A DNA stretch of 64,000 nucleotides from Shiraia sp. slf14 (Eukaryota > Ascomycota > Dothideomycetes > Pleosporales > Shiraiaceae), in assembly GCA_000498155.1 (NCBI GenBank), contig AXZN01000072.1, positions 104,074 through 168,073 of the forward strand, written 5' to 3'. Below the pieces are notes generated by a model. It did not search any database. It was not told the origin of the DNA and saw only the letters and a program-made list of their open reading frames with translations. A program made the translations under genes and the position numbers. Shown one piece after another: positions 44,602 through 56,286 of this stretch (position 1 is the first letter of the stretch; each line of letters begins with the position of its first letter).

Positions 44602-46921
44602 ACTAGCGAAAAGAGTAATAATAAGCTTCACTTGTGACGTACAACCGCTACCAGAGTCTAGGATACAACAAATGCCAAAACTTCTATCATGAACGGAGGA
44701 GCATGGCACACTACATATAAAAGCAACCGACAACACAACAGCACACGGCTGACTGCATCCTTCCTACTGGAAATTTAGATAAGTCAAGGAGCTTCCTGTG
44801 CCGATAGACCGTGCCCGAACACAGGGCTATGCGTGTCAGAGTTAGCCAAGTGGGTACATCTTCTGATAATTGTTCCAAGCCAGGTAATCTTGCCATTGTT
44901 CGCTTGTATAGAAAGCTGACTGGGCAGTGAAGGCGCCAGTAAGCCCCGCTGGTCGGTATTGCGAAGCGTGGTTTCAGCAGTAGATCGTTCTCGAGCTATG
45001 CATATGCATTCCACATGCAGCCTATTAGGTGTCAAGTTCTAGTAGCAACAGAGAGCGATCGTCGCCGTTCAAATCTTGTCTTGCGCAATGCTTTAAACGA
45101 AATGCCGTGCACATTTCTCGCAGGTCCGGAGCTAAGCAGCCGAAGCATCTGTGTGGAAATTGATGGGACTCTGTCGGATTAGCATGACCCGCAGGCGAAA
45201 CTTGAAGGCTTTCATTCAGCAGTCATACTCGAGTATAATCAGGCCACGCCTTACCAAACAATAGAGTGACAACCGTTGTGCTGATGGCATTTGCTTACAA
45301 GTAAAGGTACTTCAGCTGGTACGAACATATACCGAATGCGGTATGCGATATGGGAGTGAGAAGCGCCTGCATGTTAAGGTGTTGTGCAGATCATGGTAAG
45401 GCGTCTATTTTGAGCGTTCTAGTAACCAATCATAGGTCAACAATTAGAGTTTATGCCAAGGACGGCTAGGAGCTGTGAAGGCTTGTAACGCAGATCAATA
45501 CTTTTCCCAAACAACCTATCCTTGACGTGCTGATCATTTCCGGACTCTTATATCACTGCGGAGAGCCGACATGAATTCCGATTATGTTGCTCAACGGCTT
45601 CCTGCATGAATCGTCAGCCCTTGCAACGTCATATCTAGGCATAAACCCCAACTCAAGCACATGTTTTGCGAAGAGCTTTACGTTAGCAACGCCATCAAGC
45701 ACGCTAGGAGCATCGGCGGTTGCAACGTCCTTGAAGCTGACCCGGACACCGACGCAGTGATCGCAGCGAGAATAGACATATTCATAAGAGGCAGCTGCAC
45801 ACGAAACAATTTCGAACGTCTAGTAATTGGTTGATTCCATACTTCGCAGTTATGTCGAAGCCGAATCTGTAGACTTATCATCTACAAGTTTACAGCCCAT
45901 GACTACTCAAATCACCGATATCCAAATGCCCTATCGAGTCCTTGCAACCGACACCCATGTTGTCAATACTCTTGAAACAAACTCTAATGATAACCACGAG
46001 ATATGCCCATAGTATGTTGAGCATGGAGTATATCACACCTGGTGCATCTGCAGGGACTGAAACTTCGCAGCCCGACCTGCATACTAACAATTCTCGTACG
46101 AGTTCAATTGCTCAACCTACTCTTTCATCATCAGCGTTTCCGTTGTACATCCTGCTCAGGTAGCTGCTGATGGAACGCATTTTCTTTTGCGGGCCAAGAA
46201 CACTTGGTTCCAACTACAAGGCAAACAAAGCGGTAAATACTAGACTAAGTTTTAATGCCTCAACTTTGCACACATCTCAAGGCTCAATCAGTAACAAGTA
46301 TCTGTCTTGTATTCATCTCCCCAGCTTCAAAAGGCCCCAAACACAAACTCCACTGACAAATGACAACACCTTGTAAGTTCTTAACTCCACTCTTATAAAC
46401 AATACATCTCGCATACACCTGATACCCTCTTTCCTTTGATTTCCTCTTTTCCTCTTTTCCTCTTCTTTCCTTTCTTTTTCTTCCTACATCCCAACAACCC
46501 ACTTATCTCCTCCATCTCTTCCATCCATGTACATACCCCTCCCTCTTCGAAACATCCAGCCACCTCCTCTCGATCCTTCCAAGCACATGCAAAGAGCCAC
46601 CAACTCTTACCCTCAATGCACATGCACCCACCCCCAGGCCAACGTCGCACTACATGAACTCCGCCCCGTGGTGTCTGGACTTTCGTACGACAAGGGTTCG
46701 CAGTTCTCGGGGCGAGCCGGTGATGTTGAATGCGAGGGTGATGTGCGGGATCGAGGTGCGGAGGAGGGGGTTGTTGTTGGTGGGCTTCGTATGATATCGA
46801 CAAGACATGTGAAGAAAGAAGAAAGCCGGAAATTACTTAACGTTTCGGAAAGGCTAATCACGACATCGATAAAAAATTCCGTATCGTAGGTTCTCATGGG
46901 AGATTGTTATAATTGATACAT
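44602..46921. other. 2.3 kb gene-poor gap
   Basis: This is the longest stretch without a supported gene. It includes the P450 promoter. Small ORFs (45678-45881 minus; 45827-46163 plus; 46393-46897 both strands) conflict and have no domains. No transposon ends or RNA gene were seen. Confidence 0.45.
46427..46490. repeat. polypyrimidine (CTTTTCC) tract
   Basis: About 60 bp are almost pure C/T on the plus strand, with irregular TTTCCTCT-type units. This is low-complexity DNA. Confidence 0.75.
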
Positions 46922-48664
46922 CTAGAATACAAAAGTCCTCGCGTACTTGCGATCCATATCCGCATACTCTTCCTTGAGCATACGGCTCCTCAGCTTATTC
47001 AGGCGTAACGTAACACCCTCTTCCTCGCCTTCCAGGTCTTCAACTTCTTGGTCGAGGCCCTGCGTACCGCGGACTTTCCACACTAAGCCAGTGAGGCCAC
47101 CACTCTTAGCAGCGTCGCGCTTTTCTCTTGCTTCAGCAGCGAGAAAGGTCATCATTTTGCCCCAGGATTCGAGACCTACTTCTTCGCAGGTTTCGCATTT
47201 TTTGCGGAGTGTGGTGTCGGCGCGGATTGGGTCGAGGGATTGAGCGACTTTGGAGGTGGAGACGCCGTCGCGGACCCAGGAGAGACCTTGCTTGCGTTGT
47301 GTTTGGGATGATGCAGCAGTTGCAAAGAGAACTTCGCCAATGTAGGTTTTCAAGGCGGCTTCTTCGCAGCGATCGGATTCTTTTCGGACGAGGGTTTCGT
47401 CACCTGATGGAGGTACTGGAGGATAGTCTGGCTCGCTGAGGAGACTGAGTACAGTCCCCATCAGACTGGAGTCTTTGGAGTTTGATGAAGTAGGATAGGC
47501 CTCAACTTCGTCTGCGTTGAGGCGAGCACGAAGAAGTGAAATGAAGATTGGGAGGGCCGAAGTGACTTGGCCATGTCCTGCCAGGAATGTGGCAAGATTA
47601 GTGGCAGCGTAGACAATATTCGGTGTGATGGATGCTTTTGGTGCGGTATCAATGATGATGGCGGTGTCCCGGTCGATGACCTTGGCAGGTTCTGCAGTGG
47701 GCAGCCCAGCAATGGCGATATCGAGTGCCCATCGATACATCTCTTCCGCCGAATCTGGCAGCTTCTTGAAAGTGAGCCAGTCAGCATAACCCAATGCGGC
47801 ACTAAGTCGCTGGTATGTCGTGAAACCTTTTGATGTGATGACCTTGAGATAGAAGGCTTCGGGCGGCGCCGCGGCAGGTTCGCGATGCTCCTCATCAGGG
47901 ACTTCTGGCATGCCCGGTAGCACTGCTTTCGGTCTCTTGTTTGTCGAAGACGCCACAAACTCGGGTGCCCAAACATTTCTCCGCCTCTTGTCCGTCACCC
48001 ATCCTTCCAGTCTCTCTGCGGCTGTTGCCATGCCCATAAGGACTTCGTAGTATCCCTGCCGCCACTCATCGCTCTTCTCGGAGATGTCGAATCCAGCTTT
48101 TCCTAATCCAGGTACGAGAATCCCACCCTCTTCCTGTTCCACTACGCCTGCACCATCTTTGCTCGGATCCTCGAGGCGATCCAGTGCATATTGCAATTCC
48201 GAGTATACTCGTGCCCAATTAGGGAAACCCTCCTCTTCGTTGTGTTCCGGCACTTGCCACCATTTGCCTCTTCTAAACCTGAATCGCGTAATCAAGCTCC
48301 ATTCGTGCGGTGACGGAAATGCTCGCTCTTGTTGCTCGCTTAATATGCCCAAACTTGCTACACTGAAGCAAGATGTGAGCACGAAAATGAGGAGCGTATA
48401 TCGCACACTGAGTTTTGCGGTTTCTTTGATAAACTTTTTATGATTTGCGCTTATGGAAAATAGACGGAGGAGCTGGCCATTGGAAAGGTGTTGGCCCGAG
48501 GGGTAGAGAAAGGGTAGTTGTGGTCGTGAAGAAGTCTGGTTGGCGACGAGGAATTGTCGCGGGTGTTTATACGAGAATTGGCGGGGATATGGACGGTCGG
48601 CGGTACATGTACTTGGCTTTGCTTTCCCTTGTGGAAGCCGTATTCGGTGGGCTGAGAGCCGCAT
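46922..48664 (-). CDS. mitochondrial TPR-like membrane protein
   Basis: The product is 580 aa from the ATG at 48664 (MRLSAHRIRLPQGK), with no intron. The first 90 residues are Arg/Ser/Gln-rich and nearly free of acidic residues, as in a mitochondrial presequence. A single TM segment follows (RYTLLIFVLTSCFSVASLGI, about 90-110). The rest carries helical pairs resembling TPR repeats (YYEVLMGMATAAERL; YADWLTFKKLPDSAEEMYRW, ALDIAIAGL; NLATFLAGHGQVTSALPIFI). The C-terminus has KKCETCEEVGLESWGKMMTFL. I recognise it as a conserved fungal protein type without firm function. An inner-membrane protein exposing a TPR domain is the inferred topology. Confidence 0.78.
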   Translation of the reverse strand: MRLSAHRIRLPQGKAKPSTCTADRPYPRQFSYKHPRQFLVANQTSSRPQLPFLYPSGQHLSNGQLLRLFSISANHKKFIKETAKLSVRYTLLIFVLTSCFSVASLGILSEQQERAFPSPHEWSLITRFRFRRGKWWQVPEHNEEEGFPNWARVYSELQYALDRLEDPSKDGAGVVEQEEGGILVPGLGKAGFDISEKSDEWRQGYYEVLMGMATAAERLEGWVTDKRRRNVWAPEFVASSTNKRPKAVLPGMPEVPDEEHREPAAAPPEAFYLKVITSKGFTTYQRLSAALGYADWLTFKKLPDSAEEMYRWALDIAIAGLPTAEPAKVIDRDTAIIIDTAPKASITPNIVYAATNLATFLAGHGQVTSALPIFISLLRARLNADEVEAYPTSSNSKDSSLMGTVLSLLSEPDYPPVPPSGDETLVRKESDRCEEAALKTYIGEVLFATAASSQTQRKQGLSWVRDGVSTSKVAQSLDPIRADTTLRKKCETCEEVGLESWGKMMTFLAAEAREKRDAAKSGGLTGLVWKVRGTQGLDQEVEDLEGEEEGVTLRLNKLRSRMLKEEYADMDRKYARTFVF

Positions 48665-48824
48665 AGTTGCTTGCACTGTGAAATGTGGGCATTCGTGATG
48701 GTGAGGAAGCTTGAGGTGCGGTTCGCGCTAAAGTCGGCTGCATACACCGCCTTCGGCAGTACTTTAGAAAAAAGTTCGAAACATTGCGACTGCTTCCACA
48801 CCATACACACACATCACCGCCAAT

Positions 48825-50205
48825 ATGTCGCTAGCCGCAGTAAGGGCCGCCCGTGCCGAAAAGAAGGCAGAGAAGCAAGAATTGAAGCGCAAGAGAGAAG
48901 ATGACGCCGCAAACAGCGAGCAGCCAAAGAAAAAGAAGAAGTCGCCCGAACAGAAGAAGGCCGAGAAGGAGGACAGGAAGATAGCGAAACAGAAGCGTAA
49001 AGAAAACAGAGAGAGCCGGAAAGCTGACAAAGCTACCGATGAAGATGCCAAAGAAGAGAAAAAGTCGAAGAAATCTAAGAAGGATGTTTCAACTGAGAGC
49101 GCATCAGTAGAGGAGCAAGACGACAACACAGAGGCCCCAGAGGACTTCATTTCCCTCGACAATGACGTAGCGATGCCTGATGCGACTGAGGATACCACCT
49201 CTAAGAAGGATAAAAAGTCCAAGAAGGATAAGAAGGACAAGAAAGAGAAGAAGCAAAAGAAGGAAAAGAAAGATAAGAAATCCAAGGACACCACCGATGA
49301 AGCTGAGATGAATGGTGTGAGCAATGGCGATGAGGCCTCAGAGGCCGTTGCAGAAGTGGCCGACAACGAGGTAGACTCCAAGGCCGCTAAAAAGGAAAAG
49401 AAGAAGGAAAAGAAGGACAAGAAAGATAAGAAAGACAAAAAGGACAAGAAGGAAAAGAAAGCAGACAAGGCGAAGCCAAAGGAGAATGGAGAGGAACAGC
49501 CTGCTGCTGAGGCCAATGGTGATGCTGAGGCTGAGGCTGATGCTGAAGCTAATGGCGACGAAGCTCAGGAGTCTGGAAAGAAGGGTCGCTTTATTTGCTT
49601 CGTCGGTAAGAGACGGCCTCTTCATACTCAAAGTTTCCACTGATCATGTTCATAGGCAATCTTCCTTACTCTGCGACCAAGGAGTCCATTGCCGAGCATT
49701 TCGCAAAGATTCAACCCACCGACATTCGCCTTCGAACATACAAGGGCACAGAGAAGTTTATGGGAACATGCTTTATCGAATTTGATCGATTCGATCGCAT
49801 GGAGACTTGCTTGAAGAAGTACCACCACTCCCTTTTCCCCGACGGCAAGACAAAGGAAGGCCGTAAGATCAATGTTGAGCTGAGGTGAGTGTTCCAACAT
49901 TTCCCTAACGTACTGATTCTAACGATAACTTTAGTGCTGGTGGTGGCGGCAACAGCGAGACCCGCAAATCACGTATCGTAGCAAAGAACGACAAGCTCCA
50001 TGATGAGCGTGCGCGCGACCGGGAAAAGCGCGCTGAAATCGACATGAAGAAGAGGGATCGCCAGGAAAAGAAGTCTGGCAAGAAGGATGAGGGTGCTGAG
50101 GATGCCCCCGCTGAGGCAGCCGAGCCAAGCAATGAGGGCATTCACCCTGCTCGTCTTGCAATGATGTCGCAGCCCCAGCGCCCGAACCACAGACAACGTT
50201 ACTAG
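48825..50205 (+). CDS. NOP6: Nop6-like nucleolar RRM protein
   Basis: Three exons are inferred: 48825-49605, 49656-49884 and 49935-50205, encoding 426 aa. Residues 1-250 are extremely charged (KK, KD, KE repeats and acidic runs), typical of nucleolar proteins. A single RRM spans about 255-337: RFICFVGNLPYSATKES (RNP2 type), TDIRLRTYKGTEKFMGTCFI (RNP1 region) and GRKINVELSAGGGGN. The tail is basic (RKSRIVAKNDKLHDERARDR). The exon joins fall inside the RRM and restore it exactly. Yeast Nop6 helps early 40S ribosomal subunit assembly; the same role is inferred here. The symbol is given from domain layout; other RRM proteins remain possible. It is divergent to the mitochondrial TPR-like gene, with 160 bp between starts. 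Confidence 0.82.
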
Positions 50206-50754
50206 GTTCAGCCTTTTAAATCTTGGATGATTTCTGGACTTTGGTCCTTGCATCTGTTGGAAAATTTTATGTCATTTGTTGCCTGGTTGGAGTAATTTGC
50301 ATCGACGTTTGGTATCCATAGATACGATCACCTGCATGATACCATATCTGTAGAATTGGAAAGATTGTTTACGTCACATGTTGGCTCTGAATGTCATGCA
50401 TGCGTGAATGAATATGTACTTCGCACTGACGACCCATGTCAGTAGAGCTGTCTTTGGACTGGACCCTGCAATTGTGAGTGGGGCCCGAAGTTTTGCCGTT
50501 CCATCTCAACTTTTTGTGTCTGTTCAGAACAACCACATTCACGGCGTCAATTTCTAACAAATCTGCTACTATATTTTTAATACGGTCTTCCGGTTAAATA
50601 AAGCCAACACACGAAATTCCTAGAACTTACACCATCGCCAAATCTCGCCGAATCACTCAACCTCACCCTCTCGGAGGTCCGCACTTGCCCGCAACATGGG
50701 GAATTGAAGTCGCAATTCTTTCTCATACAAGTCGACGAAATCCCCATTAAAACC
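50206..50754. other. intergenic, promoter of AIM11
   Basis: These 549 bp are the terminator region of the RRM gene and the promoter of the AIM11-like gene. No further feature was recognised. Confidence 0.35.
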
Positions 50755-51378
50755 ATGGAAACCCTCAAAAAGCTCCTCCCTTTTCACACAAATCCTGCGC
50801 CCCCAGCGCCACCCACACCCACACCACCACCTCCTCCTCCTCCTCCTCCTCCTCCTCCTCCCACCGAGGCCTCGCCCACCACCCAAACCCCTCTAGAACC
50901 ACTCCCCGACCAGCGAACCCCCATAACCTCCCCCCGCTCCCTCAAACAACTCTCCATCTACTTCCTCGGCAGCGCCTGCCTGCTCGCCTCCACCGCCATA
51001 ACCCGCAAAGCCATCCACCGGCGCAACCTACGCATCGTGCCGAAATTCTACGAGCCCAACACCAACCCGCACGAGTACTTCAGCCCATTCCAAGACGCGA
51101 TCCAGGCGCTCAACATGGCGACGATGAACTGCGTGAGCGTGGGGATTATGGCGCTGGGTGGTGCGATGTGGACTTTTGATATTGCGGGTTTGGCGGAGGC
51201 GAGGAGTGTGTTGAGGAGGAGGTTGGGGTATCATCGGATTTATAGGAGTGAGGAGGATGTGCCGAGTGGGTTGGTCGAGACGCTGGAGAGGGCGGGGGAG
51301 ATGAGGGTTTTTGAGGAGGGGGAAGAGAAAGAAGGTGAGGGGGACAAGAAGGAGGGAGAAGGAAAAGAGGGGAGGTAA
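50755..51378 (+). CDS. AIM11: Aim11-like mitochondrial membrane protein
   Basis: The product is 207 aa from the ATG at 50755 (METLKKLL). A Pro-rich N-terminus with an uninterrupted run of more than ten prolines precedes two membrane segments: LKQLSIYFLGSACLLASTAI with TRKAIHRRN, and MATMNCVSVGIMALGGAMWT. PKFYEPN between them is typical of Aim11 (altered inheritance of mitochondria 11). The C-terminus is Glu/Lys/Gly-rich. Yeast aim11 mutants affect mitochondrial inheritance; the molecular role is unknown. The Pro run comes from a CTC/CCT microsatellite and is likely length-variable. Confidence 0.85.
   Translation: METLKKLLPFHTNPAPPAPPTPTPPPPPPPPPPPPPTEASPTTQTPLEPLPDQRTPITSPRSLKQLSIYFLGSACLLASTAITRKAIHRRNLRIVPKFYEPNTNPHEYFSPFQDAIQALNMATMNCVSVGIMALGGAMWTFDIAGLAEARSVLRRRLGYHRIYRSEEDVPSGLVETLERAGEMRVFEEGEEKEGEGDKKEGEGKEGR
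50827..50861. repeat. (CCT)n microsatellite in AIM11
   Basis: About 11 perfect trinucleotide units encode a polyproline run near the N-terminus of the Aim11-like protein. Confidence 0.9.
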
Positions 51379-51486
51379 CGATGAATGAAAGAGAGAAGCG
51401 TGTGTATGAATATATGTAAGAATACGGGTATATTGTTACGAATAAATGTAAATGTAAATATCAACATCAACACAAACACAAACAAT

Positions 51487-52032
51487 TCAACAACTACTCA
51501 ATGCCCCTTCCCCATCCCCCTCCTCTACTTTCACACCAACCCCCCCATCCCTATTCGCCCTCCAAACCCCCTCCCCCCCAACAAACCTCTCCAACTTCCA
51601 AATCTCCGCGCGCTCCTTCGTCAACTCGAGCGCCTGCTCGCCCGCCCTCCACGCCGCCGTCCGATGCGGCGCACTAACCGCCACCACAATACTCTCCTCG
51701 CCCACGGGACATTCACCCAACTTGTGCACGAGCGCGATTTTCGTGACGTCGTAAGCGGCCAGGATTTCTTGCGCGATGGCCTCGAGTGTGCGCATCGCAA
51801 GCGGCGTGTAGGATGTGTATTCTAGCGTGGCGACGGGCTGGTTGGCGAAGGTGTTGCGTGTGGTGCCGATGAAGAGGACGGTGGCGCCGGCGGAGGGGGA
51901 GCGGACGAAGTGCGTTGCGGAGAGGGAGTTGAGGGCGTGCGGGGTGAGTTCGATGTGGTATGTGGGGGTGGTTTTTGTGATGGGGGTGGTGGGGAGAGAG
52001 GGGGGTGGTTGGGGTGGAGGGGTGGATGACAT
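51487..52032 (-). CDS. molybdopterin synthase catalytic (large) subunit
   Basis: The product is 181 aa from the ATG at 52032 (MSSTPPPQPP); the upstream open frame is Lys-rich 5' leader. The MoaE/MOCS2B domain runs from about 25 to 155: GATVLFIGTTRNTFANQPVA, LEYTSYTPLAMR, ALVHKLGECPVGEESIVVAV, SAPHRTAAW and TKERAEIWKLERF (the conserved active-site Lys region). It transfers sulfur from the thiocarboxylated MoaD-type small subunit to precursor Z to make molybdopterin, needed for nitrate reductase and other Mo enzymes. It corresponds to cnxH in Aspergillus by family. It lies tail-to-tail with AIM11 (108 bp between stops). Its N-terminus is Pro/Thr-rich and probably disordered. Confidence 0.9.
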   Translation of the reverse strand: MSSTPPPQPPPSLPTTPITKTTPTYHIELTPHALNSLSATHFVRSPSAGATVLFIGTTRNTFANQPVATLEYTSYTPLAMRTLEAIAQEILAAYDVTKIALVHKLGECPVGEESIVVAVSAPHRTAAWRAGEQALELTKERAEIWKLERFVGGEGVWRANRDGGVGVKVEEGDGEGALSSC

Positions 52033-52797
52033 TTTTGGGGGGTGGATGGATTGTTTTTTCTTTTTTTCCTTCTCTTTCTTTTGGGGTAGGTTTGAGGGGT
52101 TTGAGAGAATGAGTTTGAGTTTTGTTTGATGGTGGGTGAGGTGCTTGTGAGATGTTAGTATGGGAGTGGAGGAGTAGTGATGTGTATTGAATTCAGGAGA
52201 GAAAATGCGCCATAGACAGAAGTACAATATCCAGCTGAAAGGCAAAACATGAGATCTAATTGTAAGGCATAATTATAACGTGTAATAACACTTGACGTCC
52301 GAACTCACGTGAATCCAATCAAGATAATCAGAAAAGCTTGATAGTCCACGATACTGAGGAAAATGTCTCCGCCTCTTTACAAACTTTTCAATTTAACACA
52401 AAATGAACGTACCCACTGAATTTGATAGTCGCAAGGCACGGCAAATGTGCGCGGATTTATTAGAAGTTTTGTGAACTGGATGTCGAGATCTTTGACGTCT
52501 AGGAAGGTGACTAAGATACCAAACCCCCACTTAGGAGCATAACGATTGGCTGAAGCTAACTATCTCTCACTGCGAAGTGCACCAATACCACGTCACAAGG
52601 TAATGTAGTCAAAAGGCATGGATTCCATCAAATATGGCACAATATGGATTGAATTCTGTCCTCCTTTTCAATACAAACTATAAAGCCAGGTATCTCTCAA
52701 CCTAATCGAGCCCAGTCACTAAATCAGAGTAACCACCAAACAAATTATCTACGAAGAAACCGCAATCTCCACCGCCGCAAGGCAGTACTGATCTGCC
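52033..52797. other. intergenic left of SLA2, no MAT gene
   Basis: These 765 bp hold the 5' leader of the molybdopterin synthase gene and the 3' flank of SLA2. I looked for an alpha-box or HMG-box MAT frame and saw none. Confidence 0.45.
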
Positions 52798-55700
52798 TTA
52801 TTCTTCAAGGTACGAGAGCTTGCGCATCTCGCCCAACCTGATGCGTGCTTGAGACAAGGCGTTCTCAAGTTGAAGGATTTCGACCTGGGGTTCATCGTTA
52901 GTGATGTGTCTCTTACTCTGATCACGGGCTTATGTCTTACCTGTTGCTCCATCTGCCTTGTCTTGAACTCGCGATCACTGAGCTTGGTGTAGTCCACGAC
53001 ATCGCCATCATCCCGGTTCTTCTGCGCAATGATGTCCTGCACTTGTCGGACCAAGCTTCGGCAGGCAGCCGTGACAGCTTTCGATGCCGTCTCAAGTCTA
53101 TCCTGAGTCTTGCTCATGAAGGTGGCCTTCACACGACTAGCTGCAACAAGTTGGGCGGTCGAAGCTGCAACATCGTTGGAAGCAACAATAAGTTGTTCAG
53201 GCGAGTTGCGTCCTGAAATAACGCCATCAGCAGTTTCAATGAGCGTGTTCGTTGAAGTAGCGACAGCTTTGGCAGCACTGATAAGACCTTCAGTCCAGCG
53301 ATTGTGCTTCTTGTAGAATTGCGTCTTGGACATGCTGCCTCGGCCTTCTCGAACGATCTCCTTCTGTGACTCGGTCGCTGCCTTGATGAGCTGTGCAATG
53401 GCATTTGTGACAGCGATAGCAGCCTCAAGGATCGAGTCGTGAATCTTGAGCTCATAAGTCGAGTATTGGTCCCTAGGCTTGTTCTTCAGCTTAGCCAAAC
53501 GCTCCGCGGCAGCATCAATGGCGTTGGCAGCCTTGGTAAGCTCGTTGTCAACAAGGTCACCAAGATCTCCTGATGCATTGGTAATTTTGCTCTTGGGCGC
53601 AAAGGCATCCGCTAGCTTGGACAAGCTCTGTAGGTTGCGAACAACTTCAGTACTGCTGTTGATGACAACGTTGATTTTCTGCTCAGCATCCATGTCGTAC
53701 AAGCGAACCGACTGTACGCCACGGAAGAACCTGATGGTAGAAGTTGCTGAGGCTCGTGCACCGTTGATGAGTTGGTCAGATTTGTTATCGTCCGATGCGA
53801 ATCGGGTCAAGCCCTTGGTATTCACCAATACATCAACGATAGAAGTGGCAAAGCTGTTGACTGCGTTGATGACTTCTCCGTGATTCGCACTGGCTCCATC
53901 GGCAATAAAGTTGTTGAACGCTGTCGAAAACTCCATGGTGCTCGTGGATGCCTTTTCAATTTGGGATAGCACGTATGCACCTGTTGCATTCTGGTTACCA
54001 GCTTGCATTGGAGAGTCGAGCTCATACAAAGCGTCATCAACCCGCTGGACACCACTCTGTAGTACTGAGTCAATGATATCATTGATCTTTTGCAGGCTGT
54101 CCTGGATGAGCGTGTCAAGATGTCCATCGAGAACATTGTCGTTGGCGTTGGCGTTGAGCTTCAACTCGTTCAGCTCCAGCAATGTTTGGTCCATACCAGC
54201 TCTGAAAATCTCCAACTCTTCTTCCTTGTCGCGCAGCTGGCGTTCGAGGTCCGAGTCACCTTCACGGTACTTCATCTGCATATCATCCAAAGCGCGCGTT
54301 TTATTGCGCAGCGCCTCTTCGAGATCTGCAATCTCACGGTTGTGTCTCGACAACATGGCTGAAAGCTCTGAACCCTTGCCGCGCTCAGAGTTATCAGCCC
54401 GCTCGAGAGCAGCGCGAAGTTCGCGCTTGACTTTTTCGAGCTCGTCTTTGTGTCCACCGGTGGTTCGGTCTTTCTCCATGAGAGCGCGATCACGCTCACG
54501 GATCATGTCGGCCAACTCGAGGTTCTTGGTCTTCAATTCTCGTTGTAGCCTGTCGCGCGCGTCGATAGCCTCCTGTGCCGAGTTCGCCTTGAGCTGCACT
54601 TGCTTGAATTTCTGTAGAAGCTGCAAGTGTTCATGTCGCAGCTGAGAATAAAGCTTCGCCAGCGATTCATACTTGGACCTCCAAGTGTTCAATTGCTCTT
54701 GGAGCGCACGAATCTGGTCGTCCTTAGATCCTATCTGTTGCTGGTAGTTTTGATTCATCTGTGCAAGTTCTCCTTCAAGCGCTTTCATCCTCTGGTCGTA
54801 TTGTTGCAACATTAGCTGGTCACGCTCGTACTGCGCTCGCGCATTCAGGTTCTCTCGCTCCAACTCGGCGAGTCGGCCCTGCGTCTGTTGTTGGTATTGT
54901 TCGCGCATAAGCTGTTCCTGTTGTAGACGCTGCTGTTCAGCCTGAAGCCTTTGTTGCTCTTCAAATTCACGCTGTGCCTGAAGAGCAGCCTGCTGTTGTT
55001 GGCGTTGGTTTTCCTCCCATTCTTGTGCAAGCCTGCGTTGCTCAGCCTCGTACTCTTCTTGTTGTCGCTTTTGGTCATTCTTCCAAAACTCGTTGATTGG
55101 TTCTGGGTCTACGGACGGCGCGCGAGGGGCTGATTCTTCGGGCTTTTCGTTTCGCGGACGTGCCGGAAGAGCTGGCGCATTCTCGTCTTCGGCAAGGAGA
55201 TTCGGTGGATCTTGAGGCAGCTTGGGCACGGTGATCAAGCTCGTTAGGTATCGCAGATTGGAGCATTCGTAATAGAACTTGACGAGGCGGTAATGCTGTG
55301 CATCGTATCGGCCGCGTAGGGGCGAAAGGGCCTCGTCGTCTCCCAGAGCTATCATAATTAGTATCAAGCATCAATAAACCAAATTGGGTGTCGCGAGTCG
55401 TACTAGTGTGCATTGCGCGCAGCATGCTTGTGATGAACTTATAAATCCCATAACTCTCTTGCACCAACGGTACAAGGGCTGCGATGCGGCATTCATTGTT
55501 TGCGCCGCTACGGAAGTGTGAGAAGATGAGCTTTTGGAAAGCATCAATCTGGTCCTGGAGGGTCATAAGATCCGAGATGGTCTCATAGCCCTCATTGGGG
55601 TCGTTGATCGATTTCAGACTAATGTATTCCTCGTACTCAAATGTTCCTAGCCAGGTTAGTACCTTGGGCTGCCTATGCGATACTTCACGACCTACCATTA

Positions 55701-56286
55701 AATTCTGGGTGTTGCCGATGGAATGCCAATTTGGCCAGGAGGAAGTAAATGTACTCGGATATAAGCGGCTGATACCCTCGCATGCCTTCGCCGCCCATGG
55801 CGCCCCTTGACAAGCTCTCGATCCAGCTTGTGTTTGACTGAGCTTCTCTCAGCACGACGGGGTGACCCTCCTGAAGGACCTTGTGGGTTGTGATGAGCGC
55901 CTTGAATGTCTGCACTTCGTCTGCGAGGACCGGCTGGCTAGCATGGTAGTCAGTATGCAGGAGGGAGGTACTAGCTTGGAAAATGGGCCTTTCTTACACT
56001 TTCATGCCCTGCCAGAAGCTCTGGGAGCTCTTGTGATCCCACGAATATACAATGCAAGCTCGAACATGCTTTCCTGCGCCTTGGTGAGCTCTGGACACAC
56101 GACACGGGAGCGGCGGACCTACGTTTGGGAGAGACCTCATCGATGCTGGTCGCCTTCTTGATGTGGACGGCGAGGTCAGCCTCTTGCCTGGGAGCATAAG
56201 TATGGATAAACGAGGGGGCAGCCATTATTGCAGGGCCGGTAGGGAAATGTGACTTACTTGCCCATGTCGACATTGCGTGAAGACAT
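52798..56286 (-). CDS. SLA2: Sla2/End4 endocytic actin-clathrin adaptor
   Basis: Seven exons are inferred: 56258-56286, 56123-56187, 55998-56073, 55696-55937, 55404-55646, 52941-55348 and 52798-52884. All are GT-AG and in phase, encoding 1049 aa. The N-terminal ANTH domain (about 1-270) includes VRACIVYSWDHKSSQSFW, GMKVQPVLADEVQTFKALIT, HKVLQEGHPVVLREA and YEEYISLKSINDPNEGYE. A Pro linker and long Gln/Glu-rich coiled coil (about 330-650) follow. The C-terminal I/LWEQ (THATCH) actin-binding domain holds NNFIADGAS, TRFASDDNKSDQLI and STYELKIHDSILEAAIAVTN. The small last exon gives VEILQLENALSQARIRLGEM, the expected ending. Sla2 links clathrin and PIP2 to actin at endocytic patches. It is a frequent flank of the ascomycete mating-type locus. 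Confidence 0.92.

Noticed and set aside
45827..46163. two overlapping short plus-strand ORFs that might join by an intron
   Set aside because: No donor/acceptor pair gave a sensible protein, and no signal peptide or Cys pattern of a small secreted protein was seen.
48764..49516. 250-codon minus-strand ORF rich in Phe, Ser and Leu
   Set aside because: It is antisense to the Lys/Glu/Asp-repeat exon of the Nop6-like gene; its composition is just the reverse complement of AAG/GAC codons.
55998..56073. alternative exon-3 donor in SLA2 directly after the Lys codon
   Set aside because: The donor at 55997 with the acceptor before 55937 gives GMKVQPVLADEVQ, matching the family; the alternative drops the V-Q residues.
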